This document shows, in pieces, positions 28,499 to 41,900 of a DNA stretch of 64,000 nt. Location of the stretch: NCBI GenBank assembly GCA_000231825.2, contig JH720389.1, forward strand, positions 1-64,000, given 5' to 3'. The notes under the pieces were generated by a model. That model saw nothing but the letters and a program-made list of their open reading frames with translations, was not told the DNA's origin and made no database searches. The position numbers were made by a program, and so were the translations under genes. Numbering within the stretch: the first letter of the stretch is position 1; every line of letters begins with the position of its first letter. The stretch comes from Tetrahymena elliotti 4EA (lineage: Eukaryota > Ciliophora > Oligohymenophorea > Hymenostomatida > Tetrahymenidae).

Positions 28499-31489
28499 TA
28501 ATTAAAAACAGTATAACAATAATTATAATTAAATGTAAAAATGTAAAGATTTTTATCAGCAATAATAATATATAAAAAATGTATGATAGTTAGTTATTTT
28601 TTAACCTTCATCTTTCCAAAAAGTTTAATATTTGATTTATTAATTACTTTATTTTTCAGATAAAACTATTATTTTTACATAAAATATCTTGACTCCAACA
28701 CAAGATAATCTTTGGTAGTAATAATACTCAGAATTAAATTTTTTTTCTTTAGAATAAAAGTTTCAAAAAATTTATAATAAATAGATAAACTAAAATTTTT
28801 AATTTTCATAAAATATTATTAATTTCTCATTAAAAAAAATAAAAATAATTTAAAATAATTATGAAAATGTAGACAATAAATATTGTTTTATTAAATTTTA
28901 CTCAATTTAAAAATAACATTGTATAAATATTAAATTTTTAAACTAACAAATTTGAACAACTTTTTTAAAAAAGAGTAGATAATCTTTATTTCAAAATAAT
29001 TCATTTATTTTTTAAATTATATCTTTGATAAATAAATCTTAATCACCTTATTATTAATTAAATCTTTGAAAATTCAAATAAATCTTATAATTAATTTCTA
29101 CTAAAATTTAACTTAATTTTTAATTTATAGCTATTAAATAATTTTCTTTCAAATTATTTTTACTTTTCATTTTTTTTTTCATTTATTGGTTTCACTCTCT
29201 AATTTAAGTTTTTAATCTCCAATAGGTTATAAAACTTAAAACCTTGAAAAAATATTTCAGTATTATATGGTCTTTCTTTTTATATATATTTGTGTATTCA
29301 GCAAGCATAAGTATGTTAATCTATTCATGAGAATTATTATTTACTAATGAAGGTGTTCTTTCTACCATCAATTTTTATTTGTCACTTTTTCTAGCATTTA
29401 AATTTTTTAGATATCCAAAAAGAAACATATTTGGAAATTTAGTATATACTTCAGCTAATGATTTTAAAGAATCTTCTATAATCTAACAAAAGTAAAGTAT
29501 TTTTTGATCTACTAGACAATTTATTTAATTTACTTTTATTAATTGATTTTTTTCTTTTTCTATCTTAAAAAATACATTTTTAGATCAGATATGAAATAAA
29601 AATAAATAGACATGAAATCATAAAATACTTAGCTAAAACAAATTTAACAAAATTATTTATAGAAGCATGATAGAATCTAAAAAAATGTAAAACATTTATG
29701 GAAAAGGGTTTAATTTATTTTATAGTGTTAAGGTTAAGATAGTTTAAAAATCTTCAAACATTAAATCTTTGAATAAAAATTCTACTTAAATTAAATTTAC
29801 ATATTTTAGAGAGTTATTTTTAAAAGAAAGTATCTGAGAATTTAAGGATTAAATCCTTTTAAATACACTTATTTTAACTTAATAATTTCCTTTTTTCCTC
29901 AAGAATTAAATTTGATTCACATGTAAGAATCAAAAATATCTTGAAAAGTAGTATCACATAAAACTAGATTGAATTGATTTGGATATCAAATAATATTTTC
30001 TAGTGTAAATTATTAATATTAATCAAACACTTTAAACTTTTACAATTTAATTTCTGAACCACTACTTTATGTTATAAAAATTTTTTAGATTTCTGCATAT
30101 AATAAAGTATTTTCGCTCAAAAATGATGTTAAGAAAATAATATAAATTGAATTTTCTGTAGATAAATGATCTAAAATCAATATTTTATATAAAATTCAAC
30201 TTAAAATAATAAAGTAATTAATTTGAAAAATAAAATCTAAAATATAGAATACTTTAAATTGATTTTAAATACTTTGGTATTTGTAAAATGATAAGCATTT
30301 ACAACATTATTCAATTTATTTTGAATATTTAATAAAAAAATATTTCACAAACCATACAAAATTAAAAAATTTAGAAAAAATGTTTCATTAAGCACTAAAT
30401 CTGCTTATAGAAATATACTTAAAAAATGAAAGCATGAAACTCTAAGTCATATTAATTTACTTTTAATTTGTTTCTTTAAATCCTCAAACAATCAACTTTT
30501 TTAATTTACATTTCCCCAACTTTTTCAAAAAATCAAATCAATATTAACTTTGTTAAAAACATAATTTTCTTCATAACTAACTAACTAATTTGCTTCTTAA
30601 ATCTAACAAAAAAATAAAAAATTTTAATAAAAGAATTAATGTATCTTCAATAAAAAATTTTATGTATTTCTAACGTTCTAAGATTGGGCTCAAAAATATA
30701 CACAGATATTGCTTAAATTATTTTCATTAGATGTTGAGTTTCAGTAGAAATCTAACAATTTTAATATTTTTGTTAATTTTTATCTTAATATAAATATTTC
30801 TTTAAGGATTTCCCAAAAAATATGTAACTTTTAATTGTAAATGTTTTCTTATATCTATCTAGCATGAATATCTGTATTGGGAAAAATATCCTTTTAAAGA
30901 TAGTTATTTTTTTTAATTTTTTCAAATCAAATGTAATCTTTTCTAAATTAGTTAAGCTACAGAATTTTAAAGACTTTCGTCTTTTTTAAGCTTGTAAAAC
31001 CAAATTCATTTAAAAACATACTTGGCCTAAATTATAATTAAGACTTTATTTTATTTATTTTTGCATTTAATCTGAAAAAATGAATAGATTTTAGTATCTA
31101 AATTTAAGATTTAAAGAAAGGAAGAATTAGAAAGTTTGTAAGTTAAGAGGACTTATATTAATTATTATTGATTATAAAAAATTTCTTAGTATTCTATATT
31201 AAAATTTATTTCTTAATTTATTGGTGCTAAAGTGGATACAATTTAATAATTATCTATCTGCTTTAATCACTAAAAACAAAACAGATTATAATCATTTAAC
31301 ATTAATTTTTCAGCTGGGGTTTCAAAAATAAAATTTATTAATTCGGGTATTTTTGAACAAATTAAATTTTGTTTAGTTTCAAACTATTTTTTTTTAGTTT
31401 CAAATAAAATTTGAATGCAACAACAATTAAAAAAATAATAATTATTATTCAAAAATTTAAATTAATTTACAAATTTATTTTGCTTTACC
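28499..31489. other. 3 kb AT-rich gap with one gene-like fragment
   Basis: Between the LC8-type gene and the membrane-protein gene, both plus strand. Apart from the minus-strand fragment at 29192-29584 I see no coding frame, RNA gene or repeat. Long A and T runs dominate. Confidence 0.55.
29192..29584 (-). pseudogene. Gene-like fragment, possible relic or unrecognised gene
   Basis: A minus-strand frame stays open for 131 codons and reads like protein: FKIEKEKNQLIK, then IIEDSLKSLAEVYTKFPNMF, LFGYLKNLNARKSDKQKLMV and SHEQINILMLAEYTNIYKKK. A phase 0 intron with GTAAAT...TTTGTTAG ends (about 29540 to 29486) would join the first two pieces cleanly. No upstream ATG exon, signal or downstream continuation could be placed, and the frame stops at TGA (29192-29194). 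The helical FPNMFLFGYLKNLNARK stretch loosely recalls helical repeats of large ciliate membrane proteins, but this is only an impression. It may be a decayed gene copy, or the visible part of a gene whose other exons I missed. Confidence 0.35.
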
Positions 31490-33490
31490 ATGGAGGAGGA
31501 AATTGATTAAGATCTTAAACAAAAGAAGAACTCTAGTTTTTATTCATTTAAAGACGACCAAGATAAAAAGAGTGAAGAGGATGAGCCATAAGAACAAGAA
31601 CCAGAGCAGTAAGAACAGAATGAAGGTGAAAAAAAAGAAGGAGAGAGTAATTAAAATGAAAACTAAAAGAAAAAGAAAACAACAACTGCAAAGTTCTATG
31701 CTGTTTTTATTACAATTATCCTAACTCTTGTGTGGAATATGCTTATATTGTATCCTATGAAAGCTATAACTGAATTTTGTAAATTAATTTACTACACAGT
31801 CACAGCACTTTGTGGAGAATTTTCATTTAAGTAATAAATAGTAAATCCTTTCTTAAGAGTAGTATTCTCTTTGAGTATTATTTATGTATGCTACTCAACA
31901 ATAGAAGGTGTGTTAAATGATAAATAGGGAGATGTCTATGTCTTTTGGTTTGTTGACTGTTTCTTCCTTTTTATATCTCATATTATGATTTTTACCATCA
32001 TTTAGATGTCTAAAAATGATGAATTTGATTTAAACTTCAAAAAAATCTTTGACTGTAGTGGTGATAATTAAGATGTATTACTTATTCATGCTGATTCATT
32101 TAACTGTGATCTTATCATGGACATTCCTCTTGGTGAAGATCAATGGAAAGATGAGTACATTAGAATTATGGGAGAAGTTTTAGAAGTTGATGTTAAAACA
32201 TAACGTTTCAATACTTTTGCTAATCCAATCAAGCACATTCAATTCAGATAATATATTGGATATCAATTACTCAAAGGATAAAATAAAAAATTAAGACCTC
32301 ACATGGGTTAATTTATAACATTACAAGTCTTAGCTCTCTTAAAAACTTTATTTTGTGTAACATATATTCTTTACCATTTCAGAACCTTCACATTAAATGA
32401 TTTTGTAAATGTAATCTGCATTACTCTCTTCACAACCAATGAAATCTATTGTCTAAGCTCTATGCTCAGTAACTACGATTTACGTCGTAAGACTTTGATG
32501 GTAAACAATATAACTGAGTCTTTAGTAATTAAAGGTTAAAAGGCCAGCTATGAAAATGCTATTGATTTGACAAGCAGTGAAAGCATTGAAACATGGGATA
32601 ACACTCGTCGTTGCATCTATGAATTTTTCTCTGAAACATAATTTAAGTTGGAAAGAAGCTATATCTGCTTATTTATCTATTATATCTTTATTGCTAATAT
32701 TATTTTAGCTGCATACGGTGAAATATACATTATCATTCATAAAGACTCCATATTATTGTAAAACTTAACAGTTATTTCCTCATCATTTACATTCATTCTG
32801 TTAAATACCCTCATCTTCTTCAGAATTTATTTTGGTTCCAAATTTAATGAAACATTTGAAGATCTTTAAGATAAAGTAGAGAATATTATTGGTATTTATC
32901 AAGATATGGAATAAATGTACGATTACAACTTCAATCAAAGAGGTGTCACTATCAAAGACTATTTAAACATCGTTAAGTTTTATTAAAACATAAGTATTAA
33001 TGAAGAAGAATAATCTGAAAGAGTAAGCGCAAATTAGGGCTAAGAAGTAGCTAAATAACATCCTGATACTAATTCAGTAGTAAAAGACAAGGAGATGTTA
33101 GCATCTACAATAGAAGTGTACTCTGAATACTATACATGCTATGATATTTTAGTCTCTAAAATTATGTATATTTCTGATTATTACATAAAGCATAAATAAT
33201 AGTTCTAAGGATAGGTTTATACAAAGGAAGAAGAAACTTAATTATAACTTAGAATGATATCAAATAACATTAAAAGCTTAAAAAGAATCAAATAACAGAT
33301 TTCTGTTGATAATAAAATCTCTTGTTATCAAATATTTAATCTCCTTAAGCTTGATTTTAAGGATACCTTATTTACTATTAGCTTGGGTTTTGCAACACTT
33401 TTACCTTCTATTATTTCCAAGTTCGTAGAGTAATTCTCTGACACCATCGAACCAGCAAATCCCAATCCTAACCCTAGTCCCAAGCCCTGA
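31490..33490 (+). CDS. Unrecognised multi-pass membrane protein, 666 aa
   Basis: Single exon from MEEEIDQDLKQKKNSSFYSF to TGA at 33488. The first ~75 residues are highly charged (Glu/Gln/Lys). Hydrophobic segments follow at about residues 76-96 (AVFITIILTLVWNMLIL), 123-140 (VVFSLSIIYVCYS), 147-170 (FWFVDCFFLFISHIMIF), near 290 (LALLKTLFCVTYILYHF), near 395 (ICLFIYYIFIANIILAAYG), near 425 and near 635. A soluble loop of ~100 residues lies between the third and fourth helices, and a ~180-residue charged region precedes the C-terminal helix. The C terminus is Pro/Asn-rich. Six or more passes are likely. No channel or transporter motif is recognised, so no function is assigned. Confidence 0.82.
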
Positions 33491-34467
33491 TTTTTTAATA
33501 TAAAAAATTATAACAATATTAATTGTTTAGAAAATTGTATTTTTTACATATTTTTTATTGAACAAAATTATTTTGCTGAATTAAGTTTTTTTAATTTTAC
33601 CAATCAAAATAAAATAGTAGAATGTATCATCATATTTCTTAAATTAGTAAAAATAGCAATAAAAAAATTTTATTTTTTTGTTAACAAAATTAAATTTTCT
33701 ATTTTATTTGTTAAAAATTTAAAAAATATTATAATAAAATTGATAATTTTTATCCAATCAACAATCATTTTTTTAAATTTAAATATTAAATGTGTTTGTT
33801 AGTGTTTATATAATTTTGTGTGTATCAAAAGAGATAATTATTGAAGATATTTACTTTGATTATCAAAAGATGAATAAAGGATATTTTGGTTATTGAAAAA
33901 TAAATAAATATTTTAAAAATGTTAATCTTTATTATCATTTAGATTTTAGTACAAATTCAATCACCAAATAAATCTTGTTTTTTGTTCAATTGTACTTTAT
34001 TTCAAAGGCTTTTTCAGAAAAAAAAAATAGTAAATTTAATTTAATCATTATTTTGATTATGAAAGTGAAATTGAGGTAGATTGAAATTTAATTAATTTCT
34101 GAACAACAAATTTGCAAATAGATAGTTAGATATAAATTTAGATATAGATATAATAAATACAAAATATTAATTCAGTTAAAAAATTTTATCTTGAAATATC
34201 TTTTAACTATAATTCTTTAATTTATTATTTGGGGGATTTTATTTTCTTATCATTTCAATTTTATTAGCTTTAATTTATTATTTATATAATTTATCTTACA
34301 CATTTAAATAATTTTTTATTAGAGTTTTAACTGAGTTTATTATTAATTAATTAATACCAAAAAGGTATTTTCTTTGCTATTGAGGTTTTTTTATTTATTT
34401 GTTGCTTAATTGACTTTTGTATTTTATGCATTATTATTTTTATTATCAATAGCGAGAAGTATTGAAA
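33491..34467. other. AT-rich gap between convergent genes
   Basis: About 1 kb of 3' flanking sequence. No gene, RNA or repeat supported. Confidence 0.55.
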
Positions 34468-36978
34468 TCAAAGTAAGTTTTAATTTTCTGATTGTTAAAT
34501 GAGATAAAATTAATTATTGATTTGGATATCATTCAAGGCTTGTTGAATACTTGGAATACAGTTTAATGTGTTGATGTATTCATCTTTTTATTCTTCAATA
34601 TTTATTTTAGTTTCATATTGCATGTTCTCTCCTTCTAAAAATTAGCTCATACATTTTTCTTCATTTTTATAAAATCTTGTTTCACTTATTTGCTATGAGA
34701 TATTAGTAAAAGGAGATATTCTTTGAGTAGATGCTTAATTTTTCATAAAAAATGTATTAGGGGTCATTATTTAATTGGTTTTTATAGTTGAAGAATTAGG
34801 ATTTCTTTTGCTTTTCTTTAAAGTTTTGAGCTTATTCAATATGTCTTCGTTATGAATGGATAGTTAAAAGAATTTGAGTAATTTTCTATGTGTTTCTTTG
34901 TCTTGAACATTTGAATTAGAGAGCCAATCATCAGCTTTATTTAGCAAAAATGATTAAAATATAAGTGAATATTCGCTGTTGCTTATGAGCTATTTGATAA
35001 ATTAATTATTAAATTTAGATTTTTTCATGTAATTTTAGAATTTTTTAAGTCTTTAAGAGTAAGTTGATTTTTTAGAATCTTTTTAATTAATTTCATCTAA
35101 GGAGTTCAATATACTTTCATCTTTTTTTACATCAGACATAAAAGCTTTGACAAAATTCTTTACAACATTTTTCTTGTCAGCTTTAGCAATAAACTCATCA
35201 GTAAATGTTTCTTCATCTTCATCATCATCATCATCATCATCGGAATTATTGAACATATCCTGTTACTTTTGGTCTAAAGATGACTAGGTATTTTAATTAG
35301 ATGCTTCATTTTCCTTTAATAACTCATTATCAATTTAAGTGAATGAATTAAATTCTTGTGTCTAAGATTTTTCATAAAGCTTAATTTAGTTTTCTTTGCC
35401 TTGGATGTTTATGGTATTAACGTTTTAGGAGATTATAATTTGAGATGATGCAAATGAAGTACAAGAAAAAGAAGGAATATTGTCAAAATTTGTAATGTCA
35501 GACATAATTTTTGAATTATTTTAGTTGTGTTTATTATTTATGGTTGAGTTTGAATTATTGTCTTATATATTTTTATTAGACTTGTCTAACAAAAATAATT
35601 GATCAGATAATTTATTATCTTTTAATCTAAAAGATTAAGAGGGATTTTATTAAGGGCTTAACTAAGATCCTTAATTGATTAAAATATCTGGATAAATTGA
35701 ATTTTCTTAGATAGAGTAATTATGACCACAAATTTAGGAGGATTTGCCAATTTGATATAATGAATGATTATTAGACTCATTTTACATCTGATTTATGTCA
35801 GAATTTGAATTTTGATTTTCTCTGTGTTCCTAGTTTCTATCCAGATTTTCATTTTGCTATTGTAAAATCTAGTCATAGATTTAACAAAAATCTCTAATCA
35901 AATAATTTTAGTATTTATATGGCTCTTCCAATTCAAATTCCTTTCTTTTTTTGAAGGAAGTCTAAGCTTATTATTCATCTAAATCCAGTGAATCCTTTTG
36001 ATCTAAATAATCCAATTTGGTGTTATTTTGATTATTTGAAGGAGTCTTTTACTTATCATTTTGCTTTTAGCTGGCTTCTTAACTGAAACCTTGATCATAC
36101 CTTATAGCCTGTTTTCTCACTCTTTTCTGTTTATTAGGAATATTTACTTTTTCTTCATCTTATATTGATTCGTTTTTGATATCTTACTAGGTTATATTAT
36201 TGGCTTATTATTAAGTTACACAAGCATTAATTTAATTAAGATTTTACTACGCCAAATTTACTTCTTCGACGTTAGTTTACTAAATATTTTATTTCAGATT
36301 TTACTAATTAACGTTTTGTTAAATATTATTTTAAGCTCCACATTTGTAGCAATTGTAAATATTAGAGGCATTGCAAAGCACCTCTGTTTAAGCGCTAGTC
36401 AAAGGTTGGGTAGCATCAGAATCATTTGAGTTATCACTACCTTTTCTTATTTGTTTATTTTTAATTTTACCAGAATCATCAGGGAGGCTTTGTAAATTTT
36501 ATTTAGTTAGACAAAGCTCTTGAAGCTTATCATCTGTATGAGTGCTTTTTAGCTAGTTGATAAATGACATATCGCTAATAATATTGTAGATTTAATCTTT
36601 AATTTAGATAACTACTACTGATGTAAATTTATTGTTTTTGTATTCAAACTTTGTTCTTATAGATACTCTTGCAGGGTCTAGATCATTTGGAAAACTTTAC
36701 AAGCCTGAGCAATTAGGGATCAATTATGAAAAAGAATCCTTTTAAAAAGAAGTTTTGTTATGAAAAGTGTGTTTTACATCAAGACTCAGACTTATATCAT
36801 TATCTAATTAGAGGATAGCTTTCTGGTTCTTAGGGATTTCTACCTCATTAAGAGAATTTCTAAGAGGCTTTAATTTAGATTAAGATGAGTTTATTTACTT
36901 TGGGAAAGTCATCTCATTAGGCTCTATATGCATTTAATACGATTCTTGGTTAATTTGACATGGAAAGTCTTCCTACAT
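34468..36978 (-). CDS. Unrecognised Gln/Asn-rich protein, 836 aa
   Basis: Single exon, MQEDFPCQINQESYQMHIEP... to TGA (34468-34470). Around residues 95-150 a possibly folded stretch reads DPARVSIRTKFEYKNNKFTS, VVVIQIKDQIYNIISDMSFI. A Cys pair (CYKCG) occurs near residue 215, followed by a long Gln/Asn tract. A basic segment (NKQKRVRKQAIRYDQGF) could be a nuclear signal. A run of six Asp followed by Glu (about 35200-35240) precedes a more ordered helical C-terminal region with KADKKNVVKNFVKAFMSDVK. No domain is recognised. The composition resembles ciliate nuclear or regulatory proteins, but that is inference only. Confidence 0.75.
35221..35238. repeat. ATC microsatellite encoding poly-Asp
   Basis: Six ATC units; on the minus strand they are GAT codons giving a run of six Asp in the Gln/Asn-rich protein. 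Confidence 0.85.
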
Positions 36979-38998
36979 TTTTTGTTGGTAAGTTGTTTAT
37001 ATTAACTTTAGAAAATAAATAGTAGTTGTTGTTGTTGTTGTTATTATTATTATAATTGTTAATATTAGAGTTTCTTAAGAAAAAAATCAAGAAATTATAT
37101 TAAAATTTTAAGATTGTTAAGATTTCTTTTAATCTTTCTTTGATCTTTCTTAACAATATGATTATCAATTTTTTGCTTTTTTTTTATTTTTAAGATATTT
37201 ATGATTTCTTTTTCTTCTTTTCTTAATTTGTTTGTTTGTTTATTTCCAAACCTAGTTAATTGCTTCTAAACATTATTTCAAACATCTCTATTATCACAAA
37301 TTAATAATTTTTTACCATGCTTCCTTGGTTTTTTGTTTAGATTATAATTACAAATAATGCAATTGTTAGAAGAATTACTTGATTTTTATTATCTTTATAA
37401 AATTTGATTCACTATTATTATCTTTACTTTAAAGTGCATCTCATGATTCTAAAGTAAAAATATAAGGTCGTCATTAAAAGATTATTTTACCAATATTCTA
37501 TCTTTTCTAAGTATATATAATTATATATCTGCAGCACATAAAAAATTATTATAGGCGCTTTTTATTTATCCTGAATTTTATATTTTGTTTTTAGGAAGTT
37601 GAAAAAAAATCTAAATTTATATTGGCTCTCAAAAGAAATTTTAAATTTTCTTGCATCCAAAAAGAAAGATTTATATTTAAAGTACAAAGATTTTTTAGTA
37701 TTATTGGAGCGGTTTATATTTCTTCAAAAAATAACTAGCTGCTCTACCCTAATTTACCCATAAGAAACTAATAAAGGGAATATCTTTATTTATTTATTGA
37801 TTTATTCCTTTTATGCATTAATATAACAAACAATTAATGAATTTTAACAAATCAAAATCACAGCTAAAATATCATTAAAATCTGGGGGTTTTCATCTTAA
37901 ATTAATTAACCTAAAAATAAACCAGAAATGTTTCCTTCTATCCTTATAATCTGTTTTAGGAATTACCACACAAATTCAAAGGGCATTATCCATCGGCATT
38001 AATTATGAGCCTATCTTTTTTTATCAGAATTTGTGAATGAACATTTCATTTCTAATATTATAAAAAATCCAAAATTAATAACATAAGTCATCTATAAATT
38101 AAAGACTTATCATAGTTTTTTATTTTACATTTCCAGTTCTTATTTTGAAAAGATACTTTTGAAAATACAAATCAAAAGAAATCAATAAATTGGTTCAAGA
38201 TATTTAATGCAATTTAAAAAAGAGTAGAAAAATTCAAATAATATCAATGAATGGATAAATAATGAATATAAATTTCAAATATTAATTTCCCATACAAATT
38301 TATCAATTTTTAATTCTTTTTACTATTAATTTTTTGAAAATTATTTAAAGTTAGAGAGTCATTTATTTTTATTAGTAGTCCACTTAAAATTTGCTTGCTC
38401 TTGTGATATTCGAACCTTTAAGGAAATTTTTTCACTTTAAATTTTGTTAGAAATTGGCTTAATGATAAAAATAAATCAAGCATAACAACAAACACATACA
38501 TAGAAAATACAATTATTATTATTGACCATTTCAGATATTATTAGCTTTAGTAAATATTTTTTAAGAATAAATTTTGTGAGATATTATTTTGTTGATAACA
38601 ATAAGTCAAATAATTCACTCCATATAAATAGTAAAAAAAACAATTGATCATTCACTTTTTACTTATATTCCTATTTATATTTGTATCTACTCCATTTAAA
38701 GTTTGTAATTAAGATTATTATCCAAATTGATTCAAATTTTTTAAAAGTACCTAAGACTTTTAATCTTTTTATTACTATTATTATGTATTTTAATTCACTT
38801 GTAAGTTTGCATCACTGTTGCTTGCACTAAGAATATTTTACCATTTTTTCATGTCAAATTATATCTTATTATTTTAAATTAGAAGAAATTTATTTTTGAA
38901 TATAAAAACATATTTCTTTATTTGGCTTTTGATAAAATTTAAATTGAAAAAACAACTAAAAATATTTTAAGCAAAGATTTTTTTGTGAAAAATAATTT
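36979..38998. other. 2 kb AT-rich gap between two minus-strand genes
   Basis: Upstream of the Gln/Asn-rich gene and downstream of the SSX2IP-type gene. It holds the trinucleotide repeat at 37024-37053. A further 3' exon of the SSX2IP-type gene could lie in its right part, because the GTAAAT after that gene's last confident codons resembles a donor site. Confidence 0.5.
37024..37053. repeat. GTT/ATT trinucleotide repeat
   Basis: About six GTT units followed by four ATT units, 45-75 bp upstream of the ATG of the minus-strand Gln/Asn-rich gene, so inside its probable 5' UTR or promoter. Confidence 0.85.
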
Positions 38999-41900
38999 TC
39001 AACTACCATTAAAAACAGCTAAAAAAAGTAAACAAGTCAAATAATTGAATTTATTTACCTTAGGATCTACTCCTCGGTGATTTATACCTAACCCTTCTAT
39101 CATTTTTTCATCAAATTCAATTCCTGCATAAGGTACATCTTTGAATGAGACTCTACTAACAAAAGACAAACTCAAATCGTTATTGTTATTATTAGGATTG
39201 TTTAGCTTGTCAGAATCATAATTAAAGTTAAAATTTTCATTTTGATAATTTGATAAAATTGCCTCTAATTCATTTAAATTCGATCTATCTGAGAGTAAAT
39301 TTTCTCTTAAGTGTTTGTTATTATTAATTTAGCTATAACTATGGATATCATCTATATTGATCTTGTTTTCGTTTTTAATGTTTGCAGAACTATCTAGTGG
39401 TGTTTATAGAAGAGGAGATTTTAATCTAGCATTCAATTTTTCTTTGATCATTTGCTCTACTTTGTTAATATTTAAATATTTTTCTTCTATCTTACCCTCA
39501 GTTTCTTTAGACTGTTGCACTTAAGAGTCTTTTTTTATCAAATTTAAGCTATTACTATTTTAATTATTATTATTACTCGAACTGTTTAATTTGTTTGCAT
39601 GAGGTTTCTATTTTTCATTACAGTTTTATGACTGTACCCTATTTTAAGATGTATTTCTACCAACAGAGGAGTTTTTTTAAAGAGAAGGTGTACTCGGATT
39701 GAAGCTTTAATTGGTATTATTATTAGTGATACTTATTGCATTTTTAGAAGATGTCTTATTTGAGGATTAAGTTCTATTATTTTAAGGAAGGCTAGATTAT
39801 AAAGTATGATCACTATCAATATTTCCTTATTTAAAATCTGTGATTTCAATATAGTTTTTCTTTGGATCATTCTTCTAATTCAAATTACTGTTTTTATCAA
39901 ATCCCTCTGTTGTGTATGATGGCTGATTAACTGATTTATCCGTGACTATTAATTAAATTAGAATGTAATAAAAAGTAAATATAATCTGATTTAGAAAAGT
40001 AAAGAAAAATAAATAAAAAAATTTTCACCAAATTTTGCAAAGTATGTAAAATAAAAATTAATATTGAGCTTTTTTTTATTAACTCAATTATTTTTATACT
40101 TTAAATGATTTCTCTTATGCATATTCCCACCCGAGTCTATTTTATTGCTAATTGATTAGTTTTTCTTCTAAAATTGATATGCTATAGATGAAAAATGTAT
40201 TGAAGGAAATTAATTTGATGCTATTCGCTTACATAGTATTTTAGTGACGTCAATATTATTTCTTATTTTCAGAAGATTGTCTTTAATCTTATCTAATTCT
40301 TTACCAAGTTCATGGTAATAATTGTGACTGTATATTAATGACGATATTGAAGCTAAAAAGAGCTTTATAACTTTGAAATTTTCCTTAAAAATATCAACAA
40401 CTACAGACCCTACTCTCTCATAGGGTAAATTTAAACAATCATCTTTAAAATAGATCAAATCAATATCAGGTAGCTTTTGTTAATAATAATCTTTAAGGTT
40501 ATCGTCTTTGTCTCCTTCTTCCTTGATCTTCTTTCTTATCTAATTTTTATTAAAATTTTTTAAATTCAATCATTCATTATTCAATTTAATAATCTATTTC
40601 ATTTTTAAAATTTAAATCATTTATTAAAACTTTTTTCTTGAAATATTTCTAAAAAATATGAACTAATTTGAGATTAATAAATCTATTTATAAATGTGCTT
40701 ACATACTCGTCTTTTGACTGTTTGATAAAATTATTTAAATCATTGTTCAGCTAAATAAGAGTATTGCGGAAAGCCTGATTCTCGGATAATAACTTATTAT
40801 TAAATTGTAATGCTTATTAATTTATGCAGTCTGCAAATTCTTCACTTCCATTATTCTTCCAAGGTTTCTGATTATGATTTGCCCCATGATTAAATCCAGC
40901 ATGTTAGGATATTTAATCAATTGCATTTCTAAAGACAGAATTTTTATCAAACTTATCTGATGTTAGCTTTTTCATCTAAGTAAATAAATAAATTTTTTCT
41001 AAACAATCTTTGTTTGGTATTTTGCAAAATACTCTCTAATTACTGGCAAAATATTTAAATACCACAAAAGTATTTATTAACTTACAATTATTTCTTTTTA
41101 AATTTACACTTTTACTTGCAGTTTTACAACCTCTCATACGATTTAAAATTTCAGCCTCAAAATTGATTAAATCTACCAATCAATCTAGAAAATATTGCAT
41201 CAAAAAATTTTAAATTTTAAAAAAATTCTATTGTAAATTTTGATCAAAATTAGGGTATTTAGTTTGTTGATTATTTATTAATTGAGAACTATCATCAATT
41301 ATTCTATTTTAATTGAAATAAGTAATGAAAGAAAATAGAAAAAATTTTAAAGGACTTTAAAAATTCTAATTAGTATTTAGAATATTTAAATTATGGTTTT
41401 TCAACAAGCTTAAGTGAAGTTTTCTTTTTATTGCTGAACAAAATTTGATAAAATATTTCTTGCCAGAATCAATAGATCTTTAAATTCATATTTTACTTGC
41501 TCTTTCACCCTGTTTGTTTCACTTTCTTTCTTTCTGATTTCATTTTGCATTTAATTTGATTTTTATTGAAGCTTTTATAAATTTTTATTCAGCTCATCCC
41601 TTTCTAAAGTCAGCTTTTATACATCTTTTTTAGTTTTACTTTCTATTGTTGTTATTTAGTTTTCTAAACTACCTATTTATTTTCTCATTTTTGCTACTTC
41701 TTGCTAATACCTTTTTTATAATTAGATGAGATTAACAAATATGATCCAGAATAATTATTTTCTGCTAAAATATATTCATACTTTTCATTCTTTTCTTATG
41801 ATATCTTATAGTTTTATTCTAATTTAGCACTTTTTTCAGCTATAGAGCTCCTGAATTCCATATCTCTCTATCTCTATTATAAAAGCTCATATACTGCATT

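Noticed and set aside
31503..31724. Plus-strand Lys/Arg-rich 73-codon frame.
   Set aside because: It is an out-of-frame reading of the charged N terminus of the multi-pass membrane protein starting at 31490.
38350..38430. GGTTCGAAT on the minus strand near 38412, resembling a tRNA T-loop.
   Set aside because: No acceptor, D-arm or anticodon stem can be paired around it.
41180..41330. An apparently continuous frame with one in-frame TGA (…QYFLD, TGA, LVDLINFEAEILN…) that might suggest UGA recoding.
   Set aside because: SSX2IP family alignment joins KESETNRVKEQ directly to MKKLTSDKFDKN with matching phases (41496-40976), so the frame lies inside a long intron and the TGA needs no decoding.
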